Shown one piece after another: positions 40,101 to 52,100 of a stretch of DNA of 64,000 nt; within the stretch, counting starts at the first letter, position 1, and each line of letters starts with the position of its first letter. Source of the stretch: Cepaea nemoralis. Its lineage: Eukaryota > Mollusca > Gastropoda > Stylommatophora > Helicidae. The translations under genes and the position numbers were made by a program. The DNA is taken from contig JACEFZ010011669.1 of assembly GCA_014155875.1 (NCBI GenBank), positions 140,008 through 204,007 on the forward strand, given 5' to 3'. The notes below the pieces were generated by a model, which saw nothing but the letters and a program-made list of their open reading frames with translations, searched no databases and was not told where the DNA came from.

Positions 40101-43100
40101 ATGTTGTGGTTTTTGTTTGGTGTGTTGTGTCTGTGGTATTAGTAATTAGTATTTGTAAATTCTTACCTCTAGTTGAAGTCTGAGCTGTCTCCTTCATTAA
40201 TTGGGGTTGAAGTTGTAGCTGTAGACCTCTGCAAGAGTCTTTGTCTGGAACGTTGATAATCCTCAACCATGTGGTAAAACTTGAAACATGGTGTCAGGCA
40301 TAGAGGTGTATTGCAATCTGGGCAGTAAATGCAAGTCTGGCTTCTTTTACCTGCATCCTTACACACTTTACAGTCTGGTTTGTACCTTGGCTTGTCAAAG
40401 TTTTGAATAAAATGGCGCTCAGTAAGTCGTGATGTCGTGACTTGTGGTCTTGAAGTTGTTGCATTGCGCCGAAGAACAGCAGGTCCAATAATAACAAGAC
40501 TGACATCCTGCCTAAACCTCTATACAGTGATCTTATTTGTAGAGTTGGCAGTGTTGTAGCTTACATGCCCATGACCAGAGCAGTGTCAACTAAACAAAAT
40601 TATATAATGGCAGGTACCATTTATAGGATCTATGTGGGTCTTACACTCAGTTGACCGAAGTGGTCGACACCGCCCATACTTTTGTTGTATTTTTCTGCAA
40701 GCACTGGCTTGTTTATTATTCTGCCCTCATGAATTCCCCTTTTCCTGTCTTGCCCATAACTTCATTGGAGTCAACAGAGATATAAAGTTAACTCTCTTTC
40801 CTGTGTACTGAGAGAGGTGATTTTCACCATACATGTTGACTTCACACATGATCAGATCTATGGCAGTTTCAGGGAAAAAAATCTTGAAAAAATCAATGGG
40901 CATAAACCCAGTTGTGTCTGACGTGACACCCTGTTGTTCTTTGTATGGAAGAAGATTGCCAAGCTCAATAAGTTCGTTTTGCAAAGCCTTTCTCCGTTTC
41001 CAAATAGAATTTTCAACTGTAGAAATGTTCTGGTCTCTTGTGCCACGCCCACTTCTTTCTTCAGAGGTACTATCATCACCCCCATCATCAACTTTAACAT
41101 CGTTATCGCTACTTTCAGTCACACTAATATTCACTTCTGTATCTCTACTTAGCTAGGAAACATTGCTTTCAGCTTCAGTTTCGCTGGCAGAGTCAGAATC
41201 CTCTATACTACAAGCCTGGTGTTCATCATCAGGCATGGCGAAAATGCTGAATATTCACTTGGGACCAAAATTAATGAAATTACACTAAAAACATGCTAGT
41301 TACGGCTCCAAACAGTTTTAACCATGGGCGCAGCATTTTGAAATAAGGGAAACAACTGGATAATGCCTGATTCGGTGGCTATCGGTAAGGCCATCTGTTT
41401 GAAATCCGCATGTCGCAACTTCGTCGATCGTCGAAGTTGGTCACCAAGGCATATCACCGGAAATTTGACAATTGTCGAAGTTGGTCAGCAAAGTGTTAAG
41501 TGCTGAACCCACCTGACCTTGTTAAGTGTCCCATACGTACCACCCTGTGTAAGTGCTGCATCCTTGGTTAAGCATCCCACCTGCCCCACTCTGTCTTATG
41601 TTACGTGTACATGTAGTGTAACATGATGATGTTGTACTGTTGCAGATCTGGGACCTGGCCTCAGGTACCCTCAAGCTTACATTGACGGGTCACGTCAGCA
41701 CAGTCCGTGGTCTGGCCGTCAGTGCCCGGCAGCCATATTTGTTTTCTTGTGGTGAGGACAAGATGGTGAAGTGCTGGGACCTGGAGCAGAACAAGGTGAG
41801 TGTACTGTCTGTTTGAGGCATGGCACGTGATGTTGGTGGTACTGTCTGTTTGAGTCATGGCACGTGATGTTGGTGGGACCTGGAGCAGAACAAGGTGGGT
41901 GTACTGTCTGTCTGAGGCATGGCATGTGATGTTGGTGGTACTGTCTGTCTGAGGCATGGCATGTGATGTTGGTGGTACTGTCTGTCTGAGGCATGGCATG
42001 TGATGTTGGTGGTACTGTCTGTCTGAGTCATGGCACGTGATGTTGGTGGGACCTGGAGCAGAACAAGGTGGGTTTTACTGTCTGTCTGAGGCACGGCACG
42101 TAATGTTGGTAGTACTGTCTGTCTGAGGCATGGCATGCAATGTTGGTGGTAATGTCTGTCTGAGGCATGGCACGTGATGTTGGTGGGATCTGGAGCAGAA
42201 CAAGGTGGGTGTACTGTCTGTTTGAGGCATGGCATGCAGTGTTGGTGGTACTATCTGTCTGAGGCATGGCACATGATGTTGGTGGGTCCTGGAGCAGAAC
42301 AAAGTGGGTGTACTGTGTCTCAGGCAAGGCACGTGATGTTGGTGGCCACACAGGAGACACTGTAGCCTGCACACAAGATCTGGTCCTTAGGGCGGCTCAT
42401 CTCCTGCTAATGGTTGTGCTCTTCTGTTTGCCTGATTACTGTTGTTCTGTGTATCTGTTGTTTAACAAGCCTTTGTTTCCCTTTTGTGTATCTGTTGTTT
42501 AACAAGCCTTTGTTTCCCTTTTGTGTATCTGTTGTTTGACAAGCCTTTGTTTAATACTTGATGAATGCTGCCAGCTGTTGTAATGAGACGACCACATCAT
42601 GACAGTTGTTGACTGTTGTGTTTGTCATGTCATTAAATACTTGATGAATGCTGCCAGCTGTTGTAATGCGACCATGTCATGACAGTTGTTGACTGTTGTG
42701 TTTGTCATGTCATTAAATACTTGATAAATGCTGCCAGCTGTTGTAATGAGACGATCACGTCATAATAGTTGTTGACTGTTGTGTTTGTCATGTCATTAAA
42801 TACTTGATGAATGCTGCCAGCATGTTGTAATGCGACCATGTCATGACAGTTGTTGACTATTGAGTTTGTCATCCCCAGACCATCCGCCACTATCACGGAC
42901 ATCTCAGTGCTTGCTATTCCCTCGCTCTCCACCCAACTCTGGATATTCTCACGTCATGTGGGAGGGACGGCACAGTTCGGGTAAGAACATTTCCTAGTCA
43001 CATCCTGGTCGCAGCACAGTTCTAGTAAGAACATTTCCTACTCACATCCTGGTCATGGCACAGTTCGGGTAAGAACATTTCCTACTCACATCCTTGTCAT

Positions 43101-46100
43101 GGCACAGTTCGGATAAGAACATTTCCTAGTCACATCCTGGTCATGGCACAGTTCAGGTAAGAACATTTCCTAGTCACATCCTTGTCACAGCACAGTTCAG
43201 GTAAGAACATTTCCTAGTCACAACCTGGTCGTGGCACAGTTAAGGTAAGAACATTTCCTAGTCACATCCTGGTCATGGCACAGTTCAGGTAAGAACATTT
43301 CCTACTCACATCCTTGTCACGGCACAGTTCAGGTAAGAACATTTCCTAGTCACATCCTGGTCATGGCACAGTTCAGGTAAGAACATTTCCTAGTCACATC
43401 CTGGTCATGGCACAGTTCAGGTAAGAACATTTCCTAGTCACATCCTGGTCATGGCACAGTTCAGGTAAGAACATTTTCTACTCACATCCTTGTCACGGCA
43501 CAGTTCGGGTAAGAGCATTTCCTAGTCACATCCTGGTCATGGCAACAGTTCAGTAAGAACATTTCCTACTCACATTCCTGGTCATGGCACAGTTCAGGTA
43601 AGAACATTTCCTACTCACATCCTGGTCATGGCACAGTTCAGGTAAGAACATTTCCTACTCACATCCTGGTCATGGCACAGTTCAGGTAAGAACATTTCCT
43701 ACTCACATCCTGGTCATGGCACAGTTCAGATAAGAACATTTCCTACTCACTTCCTGGTCATGGCACAGTTCAGGTAAGAACATTTCCTAGTCACATCCTG
43801 GTCATGGCACAGTTCAGGTAAGAACATTTCCTAGTCACATCCTTGTCACGGCATAGTTTGGGTAAGAACATTTCCTAGTCACATCCTGGTCATGGCACAG
43901 TTCAGGTAAGAACATTTCCTAGTCACATCCTTGTCACGGCACAGTTCAGGTAAGAACATTTCCTAGTCACATCCTGGTCGTGGCACAGTTCGGGTAAGAG
44001 CATTTCCTAGTCACATCCTGGTCGCGGCACAGTTGGATAAGAACATTTCATAGTCACATCCTGGTCATGGCACAGTTCGGGTAAGAACATTTCCTAGTCA
44101 CATCCTGGTCATGGCACAGTTCAGGTAAAAACATTTCCTACTCACATCCTTGTCACGGCACAGTTCGGGTAAGAGCATTTCCTAGTCACATCCTGGTCGC
44201 GGCACAGTTTGGATAAGAACATTTCCTAGTCACATCCTGGTCATGGCACAGTTCGGGTAAGAACATTTCTAGTCACATCCTGGTCATGGCACAGTTCAGG
44301 TAAGAACATTTCCTACTCAATCCTTGTCACGGCACAGTTCGGGTAAGAGCATTTCCTAGTCACATCCTGGTCGCGGCACAGTTTGGATAAGAACATTCCT
44401 AGTCACATCTGGTCATGGCACAGTTCAGGTAAGAACATTTCCTACTCACATCCTTGTCACGGCACAGTTCGGGTAAGAGCATTTCCTAGTCACATCCTGA
44501 TCGCAGCACAGTTCAGGTAAGAACATTTCCTACTCACATCCTGGTCATGGCACAGTTCAGGTAAGAACATTTCCTACTCACATCCTGGTCATGGCACAGT
44601 TCAGATAAGAACATTTCCTACTCACTTCCTGGTCATGGCACAGTTCAGGTAAGAACATTTCCTAGTCACATCCTGGTCGTGGCACAGTTCAGGTAAGAAC
44701 ATTTCCTACTCACATCCTTGTCACGGCACAGTTCAGGTAAGAACATTTCCTAGTCACATCCTGGTCATGGCACAGTTCAGGTAAGAACATTTCCTAGTCA
44801 CATCCTGGTCATGGCACAGTTCAGGTAAGAACATTTCCTACTCACATCCTGGTCATGGCACAGTTCAGGTAAGAACATTTTCTACTGACATCCTTGTCAC
44901 GGCACAGTTCGGGTAAGAGCATTTCCTAGTCACATCCTGGTCATGGCACAGTTCAGGTAAGAACATTTCCTAGTCACATCCTGGTCATGGCACAGTTCAG
45001 GTAAGAACATTTCCTACTCACATCCTGGTCATGGCACAGTTCAGGTAAGAACATTTCCTAGTCACATCCTGGTCATGGCACAGTTCAGGTAAGAACATTT
45101 CCTAGTCACATCCTGGTCATGGCACAGTTCAGGTAAGAACATTTCCTACTCACATCCTTGTCACGGCACAGTTCGGGTAAGAGCATTTCCTAGTCACATC
45201 CTGGTCGCGGCACAGTTTGGATAAGAACATTTCATAGTCACATCCTGGTCATGGCACAGTTCGGGTAAGAACATTTCCTAGTCACATCCTGGTCATGGCA
45301 CAGTTCAGGTAAAAACATTTCCTACTCACATCCTTGTCACGGCACAGTTCGGGTAAGAGCATTTCCTAGTCACATCCTGGTCGCGGCACAGTTTGGATAA
45401 GAACATTTCCTAGTCACATCCTGGTCATGGCACAGTTCAGGTAAGAACATTTCCTAGTCACATCCTTGTCACGGCACAGTTTGGATAAGAACATTTCCTA
45501 CTCACATCCTGGTCGCAGCACAGTTTGGATAAGAACATTTCCTACTCACATCCTGGTCGCAGCACAGTTTGGATAAGAACATTTCCTACTCACATCCTGG
45601 TCGCAGCACAGTTTGGATAAGAACATTTCCTACTCACATCCTGGTCGCAGCACAGTTTGGATAAGAACATTTCCTAGTCACATCCTGGTCATGGCACAGT
45701 TCAGGTAAGAACATTTCCTAGTCACATCCTGGTCATGGCACAGTTCAGGTAAGAACATTTCCTACTCACATCCTTGTCACGGCACAGTTCGGGTAAGAGC
45801 ATTTCCTAGTCACATCCTGGTCGCGGCACAGTTTGGATAAGAACATTTCCTAGTCACATCCTGGTCGCGGCACAGTTTGGATAAGAACATTTCCTAGTCA
45901 CATCCTGGTCATGGCACAGTTCAGGTAAGAACATTTCCTACTCACATCCTTGTCACGGCACAGTTCGGGTAAGAGCATTTCCTAGTCACATCCTGATCGC
46001 AGCACAGTTCAGGTAAGAACATTTCCTAGTCACATCCTGGTCATGGCACAGTTCAGGTAAGAGCATTTCCTAGTCACATCCTGATTGCAGCACAGTTCAG

Positions 46101-49100
46101 GTAAGAACATTTCCTAGTCACATCCTGGTCGCAGCACAGTTTGGATAAGAACATTTCCTAGTCACATCCTTGTCACGGCACAGTTTGGGTAAGAGCATTT
46201 CCTAGTCACATCCTGATCGCAGCACAGTTTGGATAAGAACATTTCCTAGTCGCATCCTGGTCGCGGCACAGTTAGGGTAAGAACATTTCCTAGTCACATC
46301 CTGGTCGCATTCTGCAGGTCAGTAAATAATATACTGGCATGGAATTATTCAGTTTGGATAAGAACATTTCCTAGGCACATCCTGGTCATGGCACAGTTCA
46401 GGTAAGAGCATTTCCTAGTCACATCCTGATCACGGCACAGTTAGGGTAAGAACATTTCCTAGTCACATCCTGGTCATGGCACAGTTCAGGTAAGAACATT
46501 TCCTACTCACATCCTTGTCACGGCACAGTTCGGGTAAGAGCATTTCCTAGTCACATCCTGATCGCAGCACAGTTCAGGTAAGAACATTTCCTAGTCACAT
46601 CCTGGTCGCAGCACAGTTTGGATAAGAACATTTCCTAGTCACATCCTGGTCATGGCACAGTTCAGGTAAGAGCATTTCCTAGTCACATCCTGATCGCAGC
46701 ACAGTTCAGGTAAGAACATTTCCTAGTCACATCCTGGTCGCAGCACAGTTTGGATAAGAACATTTCCTAGTTGCATCCTGGTCATGGCACAGTTCAGGTA
46801 AGAACATTTCCTAGTCACATCCTGATCGCAGCACAGTTTGGATAAGAACATTTCCTAGTCACATCCTTGTCACGGCACAGTTCGGGTAAGAGCATTTCCT
46901 AGTCACATCCTGATCGCAGCACAGTTTGGATAAGAACATTTCCTAGTCGCATCCTGGTCGCGGCACAGTTAGGGTAAGAACATTTCCTAGTCACATCCTG
47001 GTCGCATTCTGCAGGTCAGTAAATAATATACTGGCATGGAATTATTCATTCATCTACCCAGTATCTAGAAATTACAAAAACCAATAATGTGAAATGTGTT
47101 AGAAGCTGATATCCATTGTATGTTTGCTGACATAGAAGTTGATATTCTGTGTATCTTTGCTGATAGTCTGTGTATCTTTGCTGATAGTCTGTGTATCTTT
47201 GCTGATTGTCTGAATGTTTTCAATAACTTGTGCATAAACTTAATCATGTATTAATGACTGCGGTCGGTTATACATTTTTTAATTTGGTAAACTAATTGAC
47301 CTGGCTAGACCTATCAAGTTTACAGAAAAACATGAAATAGCTAGTTTGGTGGTTTATGAAAGAAGATGACAACTCTCCCTGAGACATTTCTTTGGGTCTA
47401 AAATCTTGCTGTTTCAGTGTTTGGTTTCTTTGTTGCTGTATTATCATCAGGTGCCCTGTCAACTGGCTGTGGTGTTCCTGATCACAGATCTCAGTCTGTG
47501 GTGTTCCTGATCACAGATCTCAGTCTGTGGTGTTCCTGATCACAGATCTCAGTCTGTGGTGTTCCTGATCCACTCAGCTGATGATATCCCTCTATGCCAC
47601 TGCCTCCATCTTTCCAGCATGGTTTCACTCTGTGTGCCTCATCTCCCACTGATCTTTCCACTCACACTGTAGTCTACTGTTGTACTAATACATGATGTGT
47701 CCATTCACAGACATTAGTATTGATATCTCAGACATGTGTTAGAATTTTGATATATTCACTCTCAGATGCGTGTTAGAATTTGTATATATTCACTCTCATA
47801 TGTGGGTTAGAATTTTGATATATTCACTCTCAGGCGTATGTTAGAATTTTGATATATTAACTTTTAGACGTGTGTTAGAATTTTGATGTATTCACTCTTT
47901 GACGTGAGTCACAGTTTTGATGTATTCACTCTCAGACATGTGTTTGATTTGTCCTGTCCTAGGTTTGGGATATCCGCACGAAGGCCTGTGTCCACACGAT
48001 GACCGGGCACACCAACACCGTGGCGGAAGTCAAGTGCCAGGCCGCAGAACCTCAGGTCAGTGTAAGAGTACCAGATTTAGATACACCTGGAGTACTGTCA
48101 TACTGTCACAGTAGCAGATGGAATGTGTGTTAGGGAAGTTAATTGTGATAGGCCAAGTGTGGAATTATGTGGAAGCTATTGAGGTGGGGGTTTTATAGAC
48201 ATATGATGAGAACATCATAGGTGGATAGAAAGGGGAATAAAGAAATCAGGAAAGAGGTTCACTCACAAAGAGAACTGGTTCACTCACAAAGAGAACTGGT
48301 TAACTCACAAAGAGAACTGGTTAACTGACAAAGAGAACTGGTTAACTCACAAAGAGAACTGGTTAACTCACAAAGAGAACTGGTTAACTCACAAAGAGAA
48401 CTGGTTAACTCACAAAGAGAACTGGTTAACTCACAAAGAGAACTGGTTCACTCACAAAGAGAACTGGTTAACTCACAAAGAGAACTGGTTAACTCACAAA
48501 GAGAACTGGTTAACTCACAAAGAGAACTGGTTCACTCACAAAGAGAACTGGTTAACTCACAAAGAGAACTGGTTAACTCACAAAGAGAACTGGTTAACTC
48601 ACAAAGAGAACTGGTTAACTCACAAAGAGAACTGGTTAACTCACAAAGAGAACTGGTTATTGGCATCAGAAACAGACAGTCCACAATCTTTGGGCATGTC
48701 ATGACAAAGGGGAAGAGAAGCAGGGGGAGAACAAGAGAGAAGATGGACAGTTTGGCATGGAGGAACATCAGTATCATAGGAGATTTGCAGTATGCTGTGG
48801 ACAGACATCGTCACCAATGCCACACGGCATGGACTATACGAAGATTGGCAGTACACGAGACAGAAGGCTGTGGACAGACAATGATCACCAACGCCACACG
48901 GCATGGACTATATGAAGAGTTGCAGTACATGAGACAGAAGGTTCTGGACAGATATGATCACCAACGCCACACGGCATGGACTATAAGAAGATTAGCAGTA
49001 TATGAGACAGAAGGTTCTGGACAGACATGATCACCAACGCCACACGGCATGGACTATAAGAACATTGATAGTACATGAGACAGAAGGTTCTGGACAGACA

Positions 49101-52100
49101 TTATCACCAACGCCACACGGCATGGACTATAAGAAGATTGGCAGAACATGAGACAGACATGATCACCAACGCCACACGGCATGGACTATAAGAAGATTGG
49201 CAGTACATGAGACAGAAGGCTGTGGACAGACATGATCACCAACGCCACATGGCATGAACTATAAGAACATTGATAGTACATGAGACAGAAGGTTCTGGAC
49301 AGACATTATCACCAACGCCACATGGCATGGACTATAAGAACATTGATAGTACATGAGACAGAAGGTTGTGGACAGACATGATCACCAACGCCACATGGCA
49401 TGGACTATAAGAACATTGATAGTACATGAGACAGAAGGCTGTGGACAGACATGATCACCAACACCACAAGGCATGGACTATAAGAAGATTGGCAGCACAC
49501 GAGACAGAAGGCTGTGGACAGACATGATCACCAACACCACATGGTATGGACTATAAGAAGATTGACAGTACACGAGACAGAAGGCTGTGGACAGACATGA
49601 TCACCAACACCACACGGTATGGACTATAAGAAGATTGACAGTACACGAGACAGAAGGCTGTGGACAGACATGATCACCAACGCCACACGGCATGGACTAT
49701 AAGAAGACTGGCAGAACATGAGACAGAAGGTTCTGGACAGACATGATCACCAACGCCACATGGCATGGACTATAAGAAGACTGGCAGAACATGAGACAGA
49801 AGGTGTGGACAGACATGATCACCAACGCCACATGGCATGGACTATAAGAACATTGATAGTACATGAGACAGAAGGCTGTGGACAGACATGATCACCAACG
49901 CCACATGGCATGGACTATAAGAAGACTGGCAGAACATGAGACAGAAGGTTGTGGACAGACATGATCACCAACGCCACATGGCATGGACTATAAGAACATT
50001 GATAGTACATGAGACAGAAGGCTGTGGACAGACATGATCACCAACGCCACATGGCATGGACTATAAGAAGACTGGCAGAACATGAGACAGAAGGATGTGG
50101 ACAGACATGATCACCAACACCACACTGTATGGACTATAAGAAGATTGACAGTACACGAGACAGAAGGCTGTGGACAGACATAATCACCAACGCCACACGG
50201 CATGGACTAGAAGAAGACTGGCAGAACATGAGACAGAAGGTTGTGGACAGACATGATCACCAACGCCACATGGCATGGACTATAAGAAGATTGATAGTAC
50301 ATGAGACAGAAGGTTCTGGACAGACATGATCACCAACGCCACATGGCATGGACTATAAGAAGACTGGCAGAACATGAGACAGAAGGTTGTGGACAGACAT
50401 GATCACCAACACCACACGGCATGAACTATAAGAAGATTAGCAGAACTTGGGACAGGAGGCTGTGGACAGACATGATCACCAACACCACACGGCATGGACT
50501 ATAAGAAGAAGTTCTGTATCTCTGGATTTTCCCCTTTGAAAAATTGCCACTGTGTGTTCATAACTGTTCTTGTCACTGCTTGATAGTTTTGGTCACATAG
50601 TGGACTGACTACTGACATGTCCGACTACTGACATGTCAGCACAGCAGTCCAGGATCAACCCTCCATTACGACAGGGTGTTGGCCTGTCTGCATGCGGGTC
50701 TGGAGTCAGCCATATCTCTGGCAGGGAACATGGGAATGAGGACGACAATTGCTCATGTGGCCTAGTATATGCAAAGTCCTGTGACTGAGATACAAAAGGC
50801 ACAGACCGAGGGTGAAGGAATCTTGGGACCTGCCTCTCACAGCCAGGACATTGCAGGCTTGAAGTGTTGGCAGTCCCATGGCTATCGTTGCTGTGTCATC
50901 ACTTTGTCTCCTTTGAACATCCATTCTGATTCAGTTGAGTGTCATTTACAGATGTTGGTTAACTTTGGTTTTAGTGATGATTACAGATGTTGCTTAATTT
51001 TGGTTACAGGTGATATCTGGCAGTCATGATTGCACCGTGCGTCTCTGGGACCTGGCTATGGGCAGGACACGAGTCACGCTAACCAACCACAAAAAGAGTG
51101 TGCGAGCTCTAGCTTTACATCCTGCACAGTGAGTACACGAGCCAGTTCTTTTATTTGTACCATTCACATAAACAGTGAGTACACTAGCCAGTTCTTTCTC
51201 TTGTACCATGCACACAGTATACCACCCATAAAGTATCCACCCAGTTGTGTGCTGTACCACCCACACATAGAGTATACTATAGTGCCAGCACCAAGTCTTG
51301 TGCCACACACACATGAGTATACTTTGCTGTGTTATTGTCATGAATGCCTTGTTAGTGTGTGCTGCTGTTGTCATGAATGTCTTGTTAGTGTGTATTGTGA
51401 TGAATGCCTTGTTTATCTATTCTGATCTGTTTACCAGGTATTCGTTTGCCTCTGGGTCACCAGACAACATCAAACAGTGGAAATTCCCAGACGGGAACTT
51501 CTTACAGAACTTGTCTGGACACAACGCCATCATCAACAGCCTGGCCTGCAACACGGACGGGGTCCTGGTATCTGCAGGTTAGTGTGTGCTGCATTGTTGT
51601 GCTGTTGTGTGAGAGCTGGTTGAATAGTTATGTATGAGAGCTGGCTGAACCACTGTGTGTGAGAGCTGGTTGAACCATTGTGTTTGAGAGCTGGTTGAAC
51701 CACTGTGTGAGAGCTGATTGAATCACTGTATGTGAGCGCTTGTTGAATGACTGTGTGAGAGCTGGTTGAGTCAATGTATATGAGAGCTGGTTGAATCACT
51801 GTATGTGAGAGCTGGTTGAACCATTGTGTGTGAGACCTTGTAGAACCATGTTTATGCAATGTTAACCCCGCCACCTCCGGGTCTTCCTGCAGCGGACAAC
51901 GGCAGTATGCACTTCTGGGACTGGAAGACGGGCTACAACTTCCAGAGGATCCAGGCGGCGGCCCAGCCCGGCTCCATCCACTCAGAGGCGGGCATCTTTT
52001 CTGTCTGCTTCGACCAGAGCGGCACCAGACTGATCACTGGGGAAACTGACAAGACCATCAAGATTTACAAGGAGGACGAGTCTGCCGTGAGTTGTGGTGT

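Larger units (their letters stand above)
39301..41495 (-). mobile_element. piggyBac-like element, internally deleted
   Basis: Flanked by TTAA at 39297-39300 and 41496-41499, the piggyBac target duplication. Terminal inverted repeats CACTTTGCTGACCA at both ends. Empty-site reconstruction gives CCTGTTTAAGTGCTGAACC, matching the surrounding array. It carries 5' and 3' pieces of a minus-strand transposase but not the catalytic centre. Confidence 0.9.
48150..50515 (+). mobile_element. LINE ORF2 C-terminal relic with two internal arrays
   Basis: Frames read [22 protein letters not shown], then [30 protein letters not shown] and finally ITNATRHGL. This order is that of a LINE ORF2 C-terminus. It is expanded internally by a 21-bp array (48245-48655) and at its 3' end by a 73-bp array (48775-50510). 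Confidence 0.75.
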
